Shown: one piece after another, positions 24,052 through 31,314 of the stretch
Numbering within the stretch: the stretch's first letter is position 1
Layout: the number at the start of each line of letters is the position of its first letter
From: Clostridia bacterium
Lineage (GTDB): Bacteria; Bacillota; Clostridia; Oscillospirales; Acutalibacteraceae
Direction: 5' to 3'
Length of the DNA stretch: 39,689 nucleotides
NCBI GenBank assembly: GCA_017416285.1
Contig: JAFQCU010000012.1
Coordinates: 1-39,689, forward strand
Notes under the pieces: model-generated
What the model was told of the DNA's origin: nothing
Databases searched by the model: none
Seen by the model: only the letters and a program-made list of their open reading frames with translations
Translations under genes and position numbers: made by a program

Positions 24052-24354
24052 TCAAATAAACGCTTCGGGGTTTACGTTATATGTGCCGTTTGCAAGCTTA
24101 ACAATGTCATACCACGCAAGGATATAACCCAATACGCCACAAAGAAGCGAACCTAAAATTCTAAGAATTGCCTTCTTGGTTTCGCCCATTGCGAAATTAT
24201 GTATTCCGAAAGCACCACAGAAAATAGCAATTAAAATAATAATAAGCTTATTTTCGCCCTCTAACCAATTTATTTCCTTTTTAACAGCTGCGCCACATTC
24301 ATCACAAAATGCCGCACCTGCCATAATTTCTTTTCCGCATTTTTCACAAAACAT
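24052..24354 (-). CDS. Zinc-ribbon plus TM2-domain membrane protein
   Basis: This 100-residue protein begins with a zinc ribbon, FCEKCGKEI...FCDECGAAV (two CxxC pairs, residues 3-20), followed by a TM2 domain: one helix near 37-52 with the conserved FGIHNFAMG turn, a KKAILRILGSLL linker and a second helix ending in the typical WYDIVKLANGTY. TM2 proteins are small two-pass membrane proteins of mostly unknown role. The full-consensus promoter upstream suggests solid expression. The next gene upstream (24475-24714) is a related two-pass protein without the ribbon, transcribed separately. Confidence 0.85.
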   Translation of the reverse strand: MFCEKCGKEIMAGAAFCDECGAAVKKEINWLEGENKLIIILIAIFCGAFGIHNFAMGETKKAILRILGSLLCGVLGYILAWYDIVKLANGTYNVNPEAFI

Positions 24355-24387
24355 AAATTAAATCCACCTTTCATAGATTATATATTT

Positions 24388-24416
24388 ATTATATCTGTTA
24401 AAAATACCACTGTCAA
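24388..24416 (-). promoter_or_regulatory. Promoter of the zinc-ribbon TM2 gene
   Basis: Minus strand consensus TTGACA (24416-24411), 17-bp spacer, TATAAT (24393-24388). Confidence 0.8.
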
Positions 24417-24417
24417 C

Positions 24418-24451
24418 AAAAAACAAAAAGCCTTTCCCAAAAGGGAAAGGC
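24418..24451 (-). terminator. Terminator of the small TM2-like gene
   Basis: Perfect 9-bp stem GCCTTTCCC/GGGAAAGGC (24430-24451) with a 4-base loop, followed on the minus strand by TTTTTGTTT. Confidence 0.85.
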
Positions 24452-24474
24452 GATTGTTTTAATAGAAATAACTA

Positions 24475-24714
24475 TTAAGCGGGAATACCCTTTGTGAGAG
24501 TGCCCTTCTTTTCTTCAAACTCTTCATCGGTCATCTTGAAAATTTCAATAGCAAGAATGATACCCATAATAAAGTTGATAAAGCCAATGATACCGCAGGT
24601 AACAAAGTTAAGAACGATTCTTAAGATACCGCTCTTTGCGTTGCCCTGAATAAAGCAAGGTATACCAAGATTATTGAATAAAAGAGTAAGAATTGCAAAT
24701 GTAGTTTTGTTCAT
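24475..24714 (-). CDS. Small TM2-like two-pass membrane protein
   Basis: This 79-residue protein has two hydrophobic segments (about 7-22 and 34-57) joined by a loop with the TM2-like pattern GIPCFIQGNAKSGILRIVLNF, equivalent to GIHRFYLG....G..... in TM2 proteins. The C-terminal tail is charged (KMTDEEFEEKKGTL). No zinc ribbon is present, unlike its downstream neighbour. Function unknown. The ATG follows TTAAGGGGG at normal spacing; it has its own consensus promoter and terminator, which shows that the structured element upstream is not its leader. Confidence 0.75.
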   Translation of the reverse strand: MNKTTFAILTLLFNNLGIPCFIQGNAKSGILRIVLNFVTCGIIGFINFIMGIILAIEIFKMTDEEFEEKKGTLTKGIPA

Positions 24715-24745
24715 CGTACAAACCCCCTTAAAATTTATTAATTAA

Positions 24746-24774
24746 ATTATAAAACCGCACAAATAAAATGTCAA
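24746..24774 (-). promoter_or_regulatory. Promoter of the small TM2-like gene
   Basis: Minus strand TTGACA (24774-24769), 17-bp spacer, TATAAT (24751-24746), an exact consensus. Between this promoter and the structured RNA (24775-24903) the DNA is AT-rich and holds only AT hairpins such as ATTTTGTGT/ACACAAAAT (24798-24821). Confidence 0.85.
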
Positions 24775-24903
24775 TACAAAATGCACTGTTTTTCGACATT
24801 TTGTGTAAAAAAACACAAAATAAAGCGATGTTTTTGTGCACAAAGCACCACCAATTGTGGCGTTTTAGCACTTTAAAGCGAAATTCACAAAATAAATTTC
24901 TAT

Positions 24904-25044
24904 AAAAATGGTCTTAGGCGCAACACCCGTTTTCGTGCCACGCCTAAGTAAATTCAAATATCGGTGCCGTTAAAAACGGCCTGCGGTACGGTTAGACCTT
25001 TGCCCAACCCAGAAGCTGATGGCCATCAGCCACCGTATTTGTTT
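24904..25044 (-). ncRNA. Candidate structured RNA: four-way junction followed by a long hairpin
   Basis: In the 363-bp gap between two genes the minus strand folds into a compact set of helices. P1 closes the element: AAATACGGT (about 25040-25031) pairs with ACCG-a-TATTT with one bulged A. Inside are P2 GCTGAT/ATCAGC (25027-25012), P3 GGTTGGGC/GTCTAACC with an AAAG tetraloop, and P4 GCCGTT/AACGGC. A 14-bp hairpin follows (24948-24913), then ACCA and TTTTT, like a terminator. P3 holds two and the last hairpin three G-U pairs that would be A-C mismatches in the plus-strand RNA, so the minus strand is the functional one. It lies behind the YcaO-to-lipoprotein gene run, so it may be a 3'-UTR-derived or separate RNA. 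I do not recognise its Rfam family. Confidence 0.5.
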
Positions 25045-25066
25045 ATTTTATAATACAATAAACAAA
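25038..25066. repeat. AT-rich inverted repeat at the edge of the structured RNA
   Basis: TTTGTTTATT (25038-25047) and AATAAACAAA (25057-25066) form a perfect 10-bp inverted repeat with a 9-base loop, between the lipoprotein stop and P1 of the RNA candidate. It may be a weak terminator, a processing site or an extension of the RNA. Confidence 0.5.
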
Positions 25067-25077
25067 TGAAAAATATA

Positions 25078-26769
25078 TTAAAAAATTATAAATTGATTGT
25101 TACCATTTGCAGAGTTTTCTTTATCCGGAACATCACGATAAATATTGCCTGCCTCATCAATAAGGTCGCTATATTTAATTTTAAAGGTATACGACTTGGT
25201 GTCGCCCAAAATCAAAAGCTTGTTACCCTTGATTCTGTAGCTATAGTCACCGCTTGGAACTGCACAAGAACCGTCAGATTCAACTTTTACTTGCATACCC
25301 TTAAACGTAAGAATATTACTATGTTCATCGCTACCCCAACTACCCGAATTAGCAAAACCATTATAGGTCATATAATACGGTGGGTTGAAAACCATCATAC
25401 CAGTGCCCAAAGTATTGGAAAATATTTCTGAACCCTTCCAACATATTAGACTGTCACCCAAGAATTCAAGCTCAGCTTTTTTACCGGCGATAGTAACTGT
25501 AATAACACCTTTGCTGAAGGTGTAGGTTCCCAAAACGCTTGTTTCGTCCTCGTTGTCTGTAAGCTCAACCTTTGTTTTATCAACAAAATCCAGACTAATA
25601 CTTGCAGGGTGGTTTTCATCGCCGTCGGCTGTCCAATAAATACCCGAATAATCATCAAACGTAGCATTTTCGGGATTATAGCTGTAAACCCGGTCGTTAA
25701 CAATAAGCGAATCCTTGCCAAAGAATTTACAGTAAGCAGAAAAACGTGCAAGGTCACTGCGAAGCTGAATTACGTCATATCCGCCAAAGCTGTTAAAATA
25801 ATAATATCCATCATCGCCTACTTTGAAGAAGTCAAACGTATTTATACTGATATTGGTAAAATTATAATCATCTGCAACGGTAGATTTAATCCAACGAACC
25901 TCTTGCCCGTCAATTTCTGTCGGGAAGCTTGGGATAGCCGCACTGCCCTTATAACCGGTAATCATAATACCGCCGTCACATTTTTCATAAACCCAAACGT
26001 CCGTGCTTTCGGGCTTAAGTTTTTCAAGGTCTTTCATGGGATAAAAAATTATGTTTTCTTCCCATATAATAAGGGCATCACCAATACGTTCGATTTGATA
26101 AATATCACCCTTGGGGATATTGGGAGAAGTGCCAAACGAGGCAGAGCCCATTTCATAAACCTCGAAATCTATTTTTCCATCTTTAACCGTGTAATCAAAT
26201 AAATATTTGATTGTTTTACCCTCACGGCTGATGCGAAGCTGTTTTCCATCACCCAAAAATTCGAGATACACAACAGTATTTTCACCGTTCACTTCACAGG
26301 TGGTTTGCCAAATACCGTCAAGCTGTTTTGCGGTTAGTGCTTTTTCGGCATCGTATTTATACTTTTTACCATTTACCCAAATTGAATTTGTATTAAAAAA
26401 TGAGCAATAAACACCGGCGGCAGTAAACTGATTAATCGGAATCTGCTTTTCGCTTTGACCGTTTGCACAAAGAGCATAGCCGCTATCGGTAACGGCATAA
26501 TTACTTATCTGTGACGGTAACACAACCGATTTAAAGGTTTTACCCTCAGCAAAAGACGGCATAATCATTGTAACGGGTTTGCCGCCAAGCTTTTCGGGAA
26601 TAATGATATTTTCTTCACTTCCGGGATAGCTCGATAAAACCGCAAAATCCCCATCGACAGTAAACATTAAATCCTTAGATACGTCCACACCCTTGGGTGC
26701 GCCGCAACCCACAAGCATAGAAGTCACAAGCAAAATACTAAAAAACGTCAAGCACATCCTTTTAAACAT
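25078..26769 (-). CDS. Lipoprotein with two tandem copies of a BspA-LRR-like plus lipocalin-like unit
   Basis: This 563-residue protein is read from the ATG at 26769 (after GAGAGGGG). A signal peptide ends in the lipobox LVGC with Cys22. The mature protein is an internal duplication. Each copy begins with a fragment like a bacterial BspA leucine-rich repeat (NIIIPEKLGGKPVTMI; AAIPSFPTEIDGQEVRWI). Then comes CSFFNTNSIWVNGKKYKYDAE / CKFFGKDSLIVNDRVYSYNPE, then a beta-rich domain opening LDGIWQTT / YSGIYWTA and closing GDALIIWEENIIFYP / GDSLICWKGSEIFSN. The pattern suggests an exported binding protein. The gene is last in the run YcaO-SGNH-TRIC-lipoprotein, 46 bp after the TRIC stop. Confidence 0.75.
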   Translation of the reverse strand: MFKRMCLTFFSILLVTSMLVGCGAPKGVDVSKDLMFTVDGDFAVLSSYPGSEENIIIPEKLGGKPVTMIMPSFAEGKTFKSVVLPSQISNYAVTDSGYALCANGQSEKQIPINQFTAAGVYCSFFNTNSIWVNGKKYKYDAEKALTAKQLDGIWQTTCEVNGENTVVYLEFLGDGKQLRISREGKTIKYLFDYTVKDGKIDFEVYEMGSASFGTSPNIPKGDIYQIERIGDALIIWEENIIFYPMKDLEKLKPESTDVWVYEKCDGGIMITGYKGSAAIPSFPTEIDGQEVRWIKSTVADDYNFTNISINTFDFFKVGDDGYYYFNSFGGYDVIQLRSDLARFSAYCKFFGKDSLIVNDRVYSYNPENATFDDYSGIYWTADGDENHPASISLDFVDKTKVELTDNEDETSVLGTYTFSKGVITVTIAGKKAELEFLGDSLICWKGSEIFSNTLGTGMMVFNPPYYMTYNGFANSGSWGSDEHSNILTFKGMQVKVESDGSCAVPSGDYSYRIKGNKLLILGDTKSYTFKIKYSDLIDEAGNIYRDVPDKENSANGNNQFIIF

Positions 26770-26815
26770 GCCCAAACCCCTCTCTGTTTTTAAGTTCAAT
26801 TTCTTAAAACAATTT

Positions 26816-27454
26816 TTACATTACTTTTGGCAGATTCCAACGGAATTTTGCTGCGAGCATTCTTATTGTTATGGTCAGCAAAACCGAAACGATTGTACCG
26901 ACAAGCTCGTGTTCAAGGTGTACCCCAATAACATAATAAACCACGCTACCCATAAGGGAAGCAACCGCATAGATATGCTTTATAAGAATATATGGCTTTT
27001 CGTTGACCAAAACGTCACGCAGCACCCCGCCGCCTACACCGGTGATAACACCAAGTATCATTACAAGCGCAATATTTTTGCCGTATCCCGCAGCACATGT
27101 AACCTCAACACCCGTTACCGAAAATGCCGCAAGACCCATTGCATCGAAAAAAATGTTAATTCCATCTATTTTTTGATGCAAATCCTTTATACGTTTTGAA
27201 TTTATAAAAGCAATAATAAAAACCACAAGGCTTGTTAAAAGCGCCAAAATCAAAACCAAAGGATTTGAGAAAACACTTGGCGGAATTTGCCCAATCATAA
27301 TATCACGGATTATTCCGCCACCAACAGCTGTAATTGTTCCAACCGTCAGAACGCCGAATAAATCGAGCCCACACCGAGCGGCAACAAGCGTTCCCGAAAC
27401 CGAAAACGCCACCGTACCCAAAAGCTCCATTACAAGCATTAAAATTTCACGCAT
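26816..27454 (-). CDS. TRIC-type channel (UPF0126 / YicG family) membrane protein
   Basis: This 212-residue protein has seven predicted helices arranged as two repeats of three plus one. The repeated kinked motif is present twice: TAVGGGIIRDIMIG (residues about 41-54) and TGVGGGVLRDVLVN (about 132-145). GGG(I/V)xRD is the signature of the UPF0126/TRIC family of trimeric cation channels; some bacterial members are reported to transport glycine. The substrate here is unknown. It sits 20 bp after the SGNH hydrolase stop and 46 bp before the lipoprotein start, so it is part of the YcaO gene run. Confidence 0.9.
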   Translation of the reverse strand: MREILMLVMELLGTVAFSVSGTLVAARCGLDLFGVLTVGTITAVGGGIIRDIMIGQIPPSVFSNPLVLILALLTSLVVFIIAFINSKRIKDLHQKIDGINIFFDAMGLAAFSVTGVEVTCAAGYGKNIALVMILGVITGVGGGVLRDVLVNEKPYILIKHIYAVASLMGSVVYYVIGVHLEHELVGTIVSVLLTITIRMLAAKFRWNLPKVM

Positions 27455-27474
27455 AACATCACTTACAATACAAA

Positions 27475-28119
27475 TTATTTAATTTCATTAAACTGCTTTA
27501 ACCACGCACGCTTTATAAGCTCGTGGCCGCAAGCAGTCGGATGCACGCCATCGTAAGCCCAATAGTTATTTGGCGCCTTTTCGCAAGCTTTATCAAACTC
27601 GGGCTGAAGCTCAATAATCGGCAGGTTGTATTTTTTAGCCAATCTTTTTACCGCCTCGGCTTTCGACTCAACGTCGGCTTTAAAAAATTCCCACTTATTC
27701 GGGTTTTCTTCGGTATTACAGGTACCGTCACCTTCTAACACGTAAGGCGCAATTAAGAAAAGCTTTAAATCAGGCAAGGCTTCGAAAATTTCGTCTAAAA
27801 GCATTGAATATATATTTTCGAATTTTTCGGTATCAACACCGTTTTCTATATTAACCTCATGCCAGGTATCATTAACACCTATTAAAATACTTGCATAATC
27901 GGGCTTTAAATTAATAAAATCCCTTTTTATGCGTGCATAAACGTCAACTATTCTATCCCCGCTAATGCCACGGTTTATAAATTCGTATTCGTTTGGACAA
28001 TCCATACCAAGCGCCGCTTTAACGAGATTGGGATATCCCCCACCCATACCGTAAAAATTATTACGGTCACGACCGCAATCGGTTATAGAGTCACCTTGAA
28101 ATAAAATTCTTTTCGGCAT
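27475..28119 (-). CDS. SGNH/GDSL-type hydrolase (lysophospholipase L1-like)
   Basis: This 214-residue protein is read from the ATG at 28119, which follows TTAGGGGG; longer frames reach into the YcaO gene and are not supported. Block I is RILFQGDSITDCGRD (residues about 4-18), Gly block NRGISGDRIVDVYAR, block III LIGVNDTWHE, and the C-terminal DGVHPTACGH holds the Asp/His pair. This is a complete, typical cytosolic SGNH esterase, often found near carbohydrate-ester metabolism. It lies 28 bp after the YcaO stop and 20 bp before the TRIC channel gene, the second of four genes in one run. Confidence 0.88.
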   Translation of the reverse strand: MPKRILFQGDSITDCGRDRNNFYGMGGGYPNLVKAALGMDCPNEYEFINRGISGDRIVDVYARIKRDFINLKPDYASILIGVNDTWHEVNIENGVDTEKFENIYSMLLDEIFEALPDLKLFLIAPYVLEGDGTCNTEENPNKWEFFKADVESKAEAVKRLAKKYNLPIIELQPEFDKACEKAPNNYWAYDGVHPTACGHELIKRAWLKQFNEIK

Positions 28120-28147
28120 ATTAATCCCCCTAACTTTGAGTTTGTTA

Positions 28148-29962
28148 TCAAATTGTAAACTCAGATTCATCCTGACCGTTGACAAAATTTTTGTATACAC
28201 TTCCAACTGTCATATTAATTCTCTTTATATTTTCATAACAACAGTCTTCTCTATATTTGCAATTCTCACAATTTTGATAATCACATTTAAGCAAAAATTC
28301 GTCTAAGGGTGTTTTAGAATCACATAAATTTTCATACAGTTTATCTGCTATTCGTTTTACAAAAAACTTATCTATAATAACTTTAATTTTGTCTTCAGAA
28401 ACACCCATCTTCTTTAATTCAATATATCTATTAAAACAGGTCAGGTATTCTGATACCTCTACATCACGGCAAGCCATAATAGCATTTTTGACGTAATCGA
28501 TTGTATCATCGTAACGCTTTAAGCGATATGAGGCATACGCACGTGTAAGACTTGATAAAAAAACATTATGCTTAACACTTAACGGCACACCCGATATTCT
28601 GTTAAAACGGTTGTATCTACCATGAATTGTTTTAATCATATTGGTATGCGCCAACATTAATTGCAAATCCTCATTTTGAGTAGCTATAGGGTTTTTAAGC
28701 ACCCTTGCGGCGGTGTCAGCGAAAAGACATTCCGGTACGATTTCTTTTAACCTAAGCGCCAACGCTTCGGAAAAGCCCGGAACAACAAAACGATAACACG
28801 GGAATCCCAAATAAGAGAAATTTCTGACATAAACCTGTCTATTTTCCTTTTTATAAATTTCTAAAATAAACTCCAATAATTGATGGTTACTTTTATTACT
28901 ATTGTCGGCAAAATTGTCGGCAACTTCATTACAGGTGATTTCATTTGCAAAAAAATCCGCCGTATATAATCCATTGCCGGTTTCCAATTGGTTTACAACA
29001 TTGCTTACCGGTGGAAAATCGCTAAACTTATTAAGTATTGTTCCATCGTGTTTTGACGTAAATGTATCAATGTTTTTGCCTTGAAACAGCTCCGTTAAAG
29101 TCCTTTGTAATGCAATTTCAAAAACGGGGTCAGCCGCAACATTCACCTTATAACTATGTTCTTTTTTATTTATAATTCTAGTTGAAACAACAGGAAAACC
29201 GCTACCTAGAGAATAATCAAACACATCTATATCAAATTCGCCTTTTGCACGCACTTGTTTCAATATATGGGATACTATCGGATATTTTTCTATAACCTCT
29301 TCTGAAAATTTAGGTGCCGAAGAACCCGATGTAAAAATTTTTAAATTTGCATGACGTTCTAAAATTTCCGACAATGCGTGCACCCACGCTTCATCACGTG
29401 TGTTACCTACACAGCATCCATTAGTCGCATAGACCTGATCTACAAAATCAATCGGCAAATAAACATACTTCTTTTCAAACAGACTATAAAACGGAATGGT
29501 TAATATTTTCCCGTCATCAGAACAAGCATATGCCTTGCAATGCTGCGCTATTGTTCTGCGGGTTACATTTGGAAGCTTATATTCATTAATAATGTAATCC
29601 ATCCACTCGCCGTTTTCAACAAGCTCATCAACGGTCATATACTTTGCGTCAGGTGCATAGGCTTGCAAGTTCATTTCATTAACACGGTTAATTGACTGAA
29701 ACTTATAAAAATGCAAACCACCTTGCAAACGCTCAATAAATTCACCATATGCACTTGCACGGGCAAATTCTTTAGTAACACCCTTACCATTAGAAGAAGG
29801 TATTCCACCTTTTGCAGATAGCGAAAGACTATAACAGTTTTCTAACCCGGAATCTGTCCAGCTTTCAATCACTTCAATACCCAAATCATTCAAAATACCT
29901 TGTATTCTTTTAACGGTATCTTCGGGTTTTGCCTCCTTAAATCTTTCGTCAATATATTGCAT
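28148..29962 (-). CDS. YcaO-family ATP-dependent backbone-modifying protein with C-terminal Cys cluster
   Basis: This 604-residue protein carries a YcaO domain (about residues 45-400), with the ATP/Mg-binding helices EFARASAYGEFIERLQGGLH (about 65-84), NTRDEAWVHALSEILERHAN (about 187-206) and ALQRTLTELFQGKN (about 288-301). YcaO enzymes use ATP to activate peptide amides, making azolines, thioamides or amidines; E. coli YcaO, of similar length with a helical C-terminal half, helps RimO thiomethylate ribosomal protein S12. Here a helical region (about 430-560) ends in a CX4CX2CX5CC cluster (CDYQNCENCKYREDCC) that may bind zinc or iron-sulfur. The PxPxP end typical of azoline-forming members is absent. 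No precursor peptide, partner E1 protein or radical SAM gene is nearby, so an intracellular protein target seems likelier. ATG follows GTGGAGG. Confidence 0.87.
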   Translation of the reverse strand: MQYIDERFKEAKPEDTVKRIQGILNDLGIEVIESWTDSGLENCYSLSLSAKGGIPSSNGKGVTKEFARASAYGEFIERLQGGLHFYKFQSINRVNEMNLQAYAPDAKYMTVDELVENGEWMDYIINEYKLPNVTRRTIAQHCKAYACSDDGKILTIPFYSLFEKKYVYLPIDFVDQVYATNGCCVGNTRDEAWVHALSEILERHANLKIFTSGSSAPKFSEEVIEKYPIVSHILKQVRAKGEFDIDVFDYSLGSGFPVVSTRIINKKEHSYKVNVAADPVFEIALQRTLTELFQGKNIDTFTSKHDGTILNKFSDFPPVSNVVNQLETGNGLYTADFFANEITCNEVADNFADNSNKSNHQLLEFILEIYKKENRQVYVRNFSYLGFPCYRFVVPGFSEALALRLKEIVPECLFADTAARVLKNPIATQNEDLQLMLAHTNMIKTIHGRYNRFNRISGVPLSVKHNVFLSSLTRAYASYRLKRYDDTIDYVKNAIMACRDVEVSEYLTCFNRYIELKKMGVSEDKIKVIIDKFFVKRIADKLYENLCDSKTPLDEFLLKCDYQNCENCKYREDCCYENIKRINMTVGSVYKNFVNGQDESEFTI

Positions 29963-29997
29963 ATAAATTATTCCTCCACAATATCTAATACAAATTT

Positions 29998-30026
29998 ATT
30001 TTACCGCACCAATACGCCAAAGTCAA
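29998..30026 (-). promoter_or_regulatory. Promoter of the YcaO gene run
   Basis: Minus strand TTGACT (30026-30021), 17-bp spacer, TAAAAT (30003-29998). It is the only clear promoter found for the four genes from YcaO to the lipoprotein. Confidence 0.75.
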
Positions 30027-30038
30027 CAAAATAACATA

Positions 30039-30059
30039 AAAGCAAAGAACATTTGCTTT
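30039..30059. promoter_or_regulatory. Inverted repeat between the divergent YcaO and XRE promoters, candidate operator
   Basis: AAAGCAAA (30039-30046), 5-bp spacer, TTTGCTTT (30052-30059): perfect dyad overlapping the -35 box of the XRE gene and 13 bp from the -35 box of the YcaO promoter. The XRE protein encoded next to it is the natural candidate to bind. Confidence 0.45.
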
Positions 30060-30085
30060 ACAAATAAAAGCTTACGTTCTAAAAT
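30057..30085 (+). promoter_or_regulatory. Promoter of the membrane XRE regulator
   Basis: TTTACA (30057-30062), 17-bp spacer, TAAAAT (30080-30085). Confidence 0.7.
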
Positions 30086-30103
30086 TAAATTGAGGTGAAC
30101 GGC

Positions 30104-30796
30104 ATGACCAGCATTGGTAAAAACATTAAACAAATACGAATAAAAAATAATATGACACAGGAAGAGCTTGCCGCCGCATTGTTTGTTACACGGCAAACCA
30201 TTTCTAATTATGAAACGGGCAAATCAAACCCTGATATTGATACAATAATAAAAATCGCCGAGCTTTTCGAGGTTGACGCTAATACTGTAATTTACGGCTT
30301 GCCTTTAGATGCACACCAAAAACGCAATAGAAGCTGGGCTATTAGCACGGGCATTTTTCTTGTAGTTTTATTTATCGCCGATTTTCTGCTCCACACTTTT
30401 TTTGAACAATACAACGATTATTATCTTTTTCCGCCACCTGTAAACATTTTAAAATTTTCACTTTTCCCGCTCACATTTTTTGTTTGCGGATTTTATGCAA
30501 TGCATATTATTGGGTTATTTACTCCCATAAAACCCTTTAACAACTTAGCTGCAAAAATTACAAGAATTATAGTATTTATAATCATTTTGGTATTTGCCGT
30601 AGGAACGTTGTATTATGCAGCCTTTTCAATTTGTACTTTTTTGGAGCATTATTTAAACCTCAACATTCATTTTAGGTGGTACGGTTTTTACAAACTTAGA
30701 TATTTTATTACAATCAATACAAAATATCCCTTTATTTTCACGATCCTAGGTGCTTTGAGCTGGTTGTTCGGATTGATTTATCGGCAGGAAAATTAA
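30104..30796 (+). CDS. XRE-family regulator anchored by four membrane helices
   Basis: This 230-residue protein starts at the ATG at 30104, six bases after TGAGGTGA. Residues 1-65 form an XRE/Cro helix-turn-helix domain (IGKNIKQIRIKNNMTQEELA, VTRQTISNYETGKSNPD), followed by about four hydrophobic helices (near 80-100, 112-140, 150-180 and 205-225). Such membrane-bound XRE proteins are common in Clostridia and are thought to sense membrane or surface conditions. It is divergent from the YcaO gene run, with a palindrome between the two promoters, so it may control YcaO and itself. Its mRNA ends in a strong terminator shared with VanZ. Confidence 0.85.
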   Translation: MTSIGKNIKQIRIKNNMTQEELAAALFVTRQTISNYETGKSNPDIDTIIKIAELFEVDANTVIYGLPLDAHQKRNRSWAISTGIFLVVLFIADFLLHTFFEQYNDYYLFPPPVNILKFSLFPLTFFVCGFYAMHIIGLFTPIKPFNNLAAKITRIIVFIIILVFAVGTLYYAAFSICTFLEHYLNLNIHFRWYGFYKLRYFITINTKYPFIFTILGALSWLFGLIYRQEN

Positions 30797-30807
30797 TTAT
30801 AAAATTT

Positions 30808-30838
30808 AAAAGCCTTTGCATTACGCAAAGGCTTTTTT
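30808..30838. terminator. Bidirectional terminator between XRE regulator and VanZ
   Basis: 8-bp stem GCCTTTGC/GCAAAGGC with an ATTAC loop, extended by A-T pairs, TTTTTT on the plus side and an A/T tract on the other. The loop contains the VanZ stop codon, so its right arm encodes the last VanZ residues. Confidence 0.85.
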
Positions 30839-31300
30839 GTTTTTCTTTCTTGATTTAATACAACTTACAACCCAAATAACAAATATTACTAATCCCAATC
30901 CGATAATTGCGCCGCAAAAATCGAGTAACACATCTGCCGCCGAACTATTGCGACCATTAAAGCCTTGAATAAACTCATCAATAACGGCGATAATCAAAAC
31001 CACAAACAGTGCCGTACCGATATAATATTTACTGAACTGTCGCTTTAAAAAGGTAATGACGCCACCAAAGGAAGTGCCCAAAAGGGCATATTCTAAAAGA
31101 TGCGCCGCCTTGCGAAGCCAAAAGTCATCAACTACACCATTTTCAACCTTGGCGTTTGGAAACAACCATTTCATAATCATACCGCTAAGCTTATGCGATG
31201 CCGAAAAATCCAAAAAAGAATTAAGTAAAATAAAAAATGTGATTACAAGGGTTGCGCCAATCAAGGCGCCGCATATAATTTTAATCTTTTTAGGATACAT
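30821..31300 (-). CDS. VanZ-family membrane protein
   Basis: This 159-residue protein has four membrane helices and the VanZ signature: LRKAAHLLEYALLG near residues 61-74 (family RK.AH...Y..L) and IDEFIQGFNGRNSSAADVLLDFCGAIIG near 107-134. The founding VanZ gives low teicoplanin resistance; most homologues have no known role, though many sit near surface-polymer genes, as here. ATG at 31300 is chosen; a GTG at 31318 overlaps the Stealth stop as GTGA and would add six residues, an equally plausible coupled start. It is the last gene of the flippase-Stealth-VanZ run. Confidence 0.85.
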   Translation of the reverse strand: MYPKKIKIICGALIGATLVITFFILLNSFLDFSASHKLSGMIMKWLFPNAKVENGVVDDFWLRKAAHLLEYALLGTSFGGVITFLKRQFSKYYIGTALFVVLIIAVIDEFIQGFNGRNSSAADVLLDFCGAIIGLGLVIFVIWVVSCIKSRKKNKKAFA

Positions 31301-31314
31301 AACGTTTCCACCAA

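Noticed and set aside
24475-25066. Structured RNA as a riboswitch for the TM2-like gene
   Set aside because: An exact TTGACA-17-TATAAT promoter lies between the RNA and that gene, so the gene does not need the upstream transcript.
28120-28206. Upstream extension of the SGNH hydrolase into the YcaO gene
   Set aside because: The ATG at 28119 has a strong TTAGGGGG site and begins at the conserved first strand.
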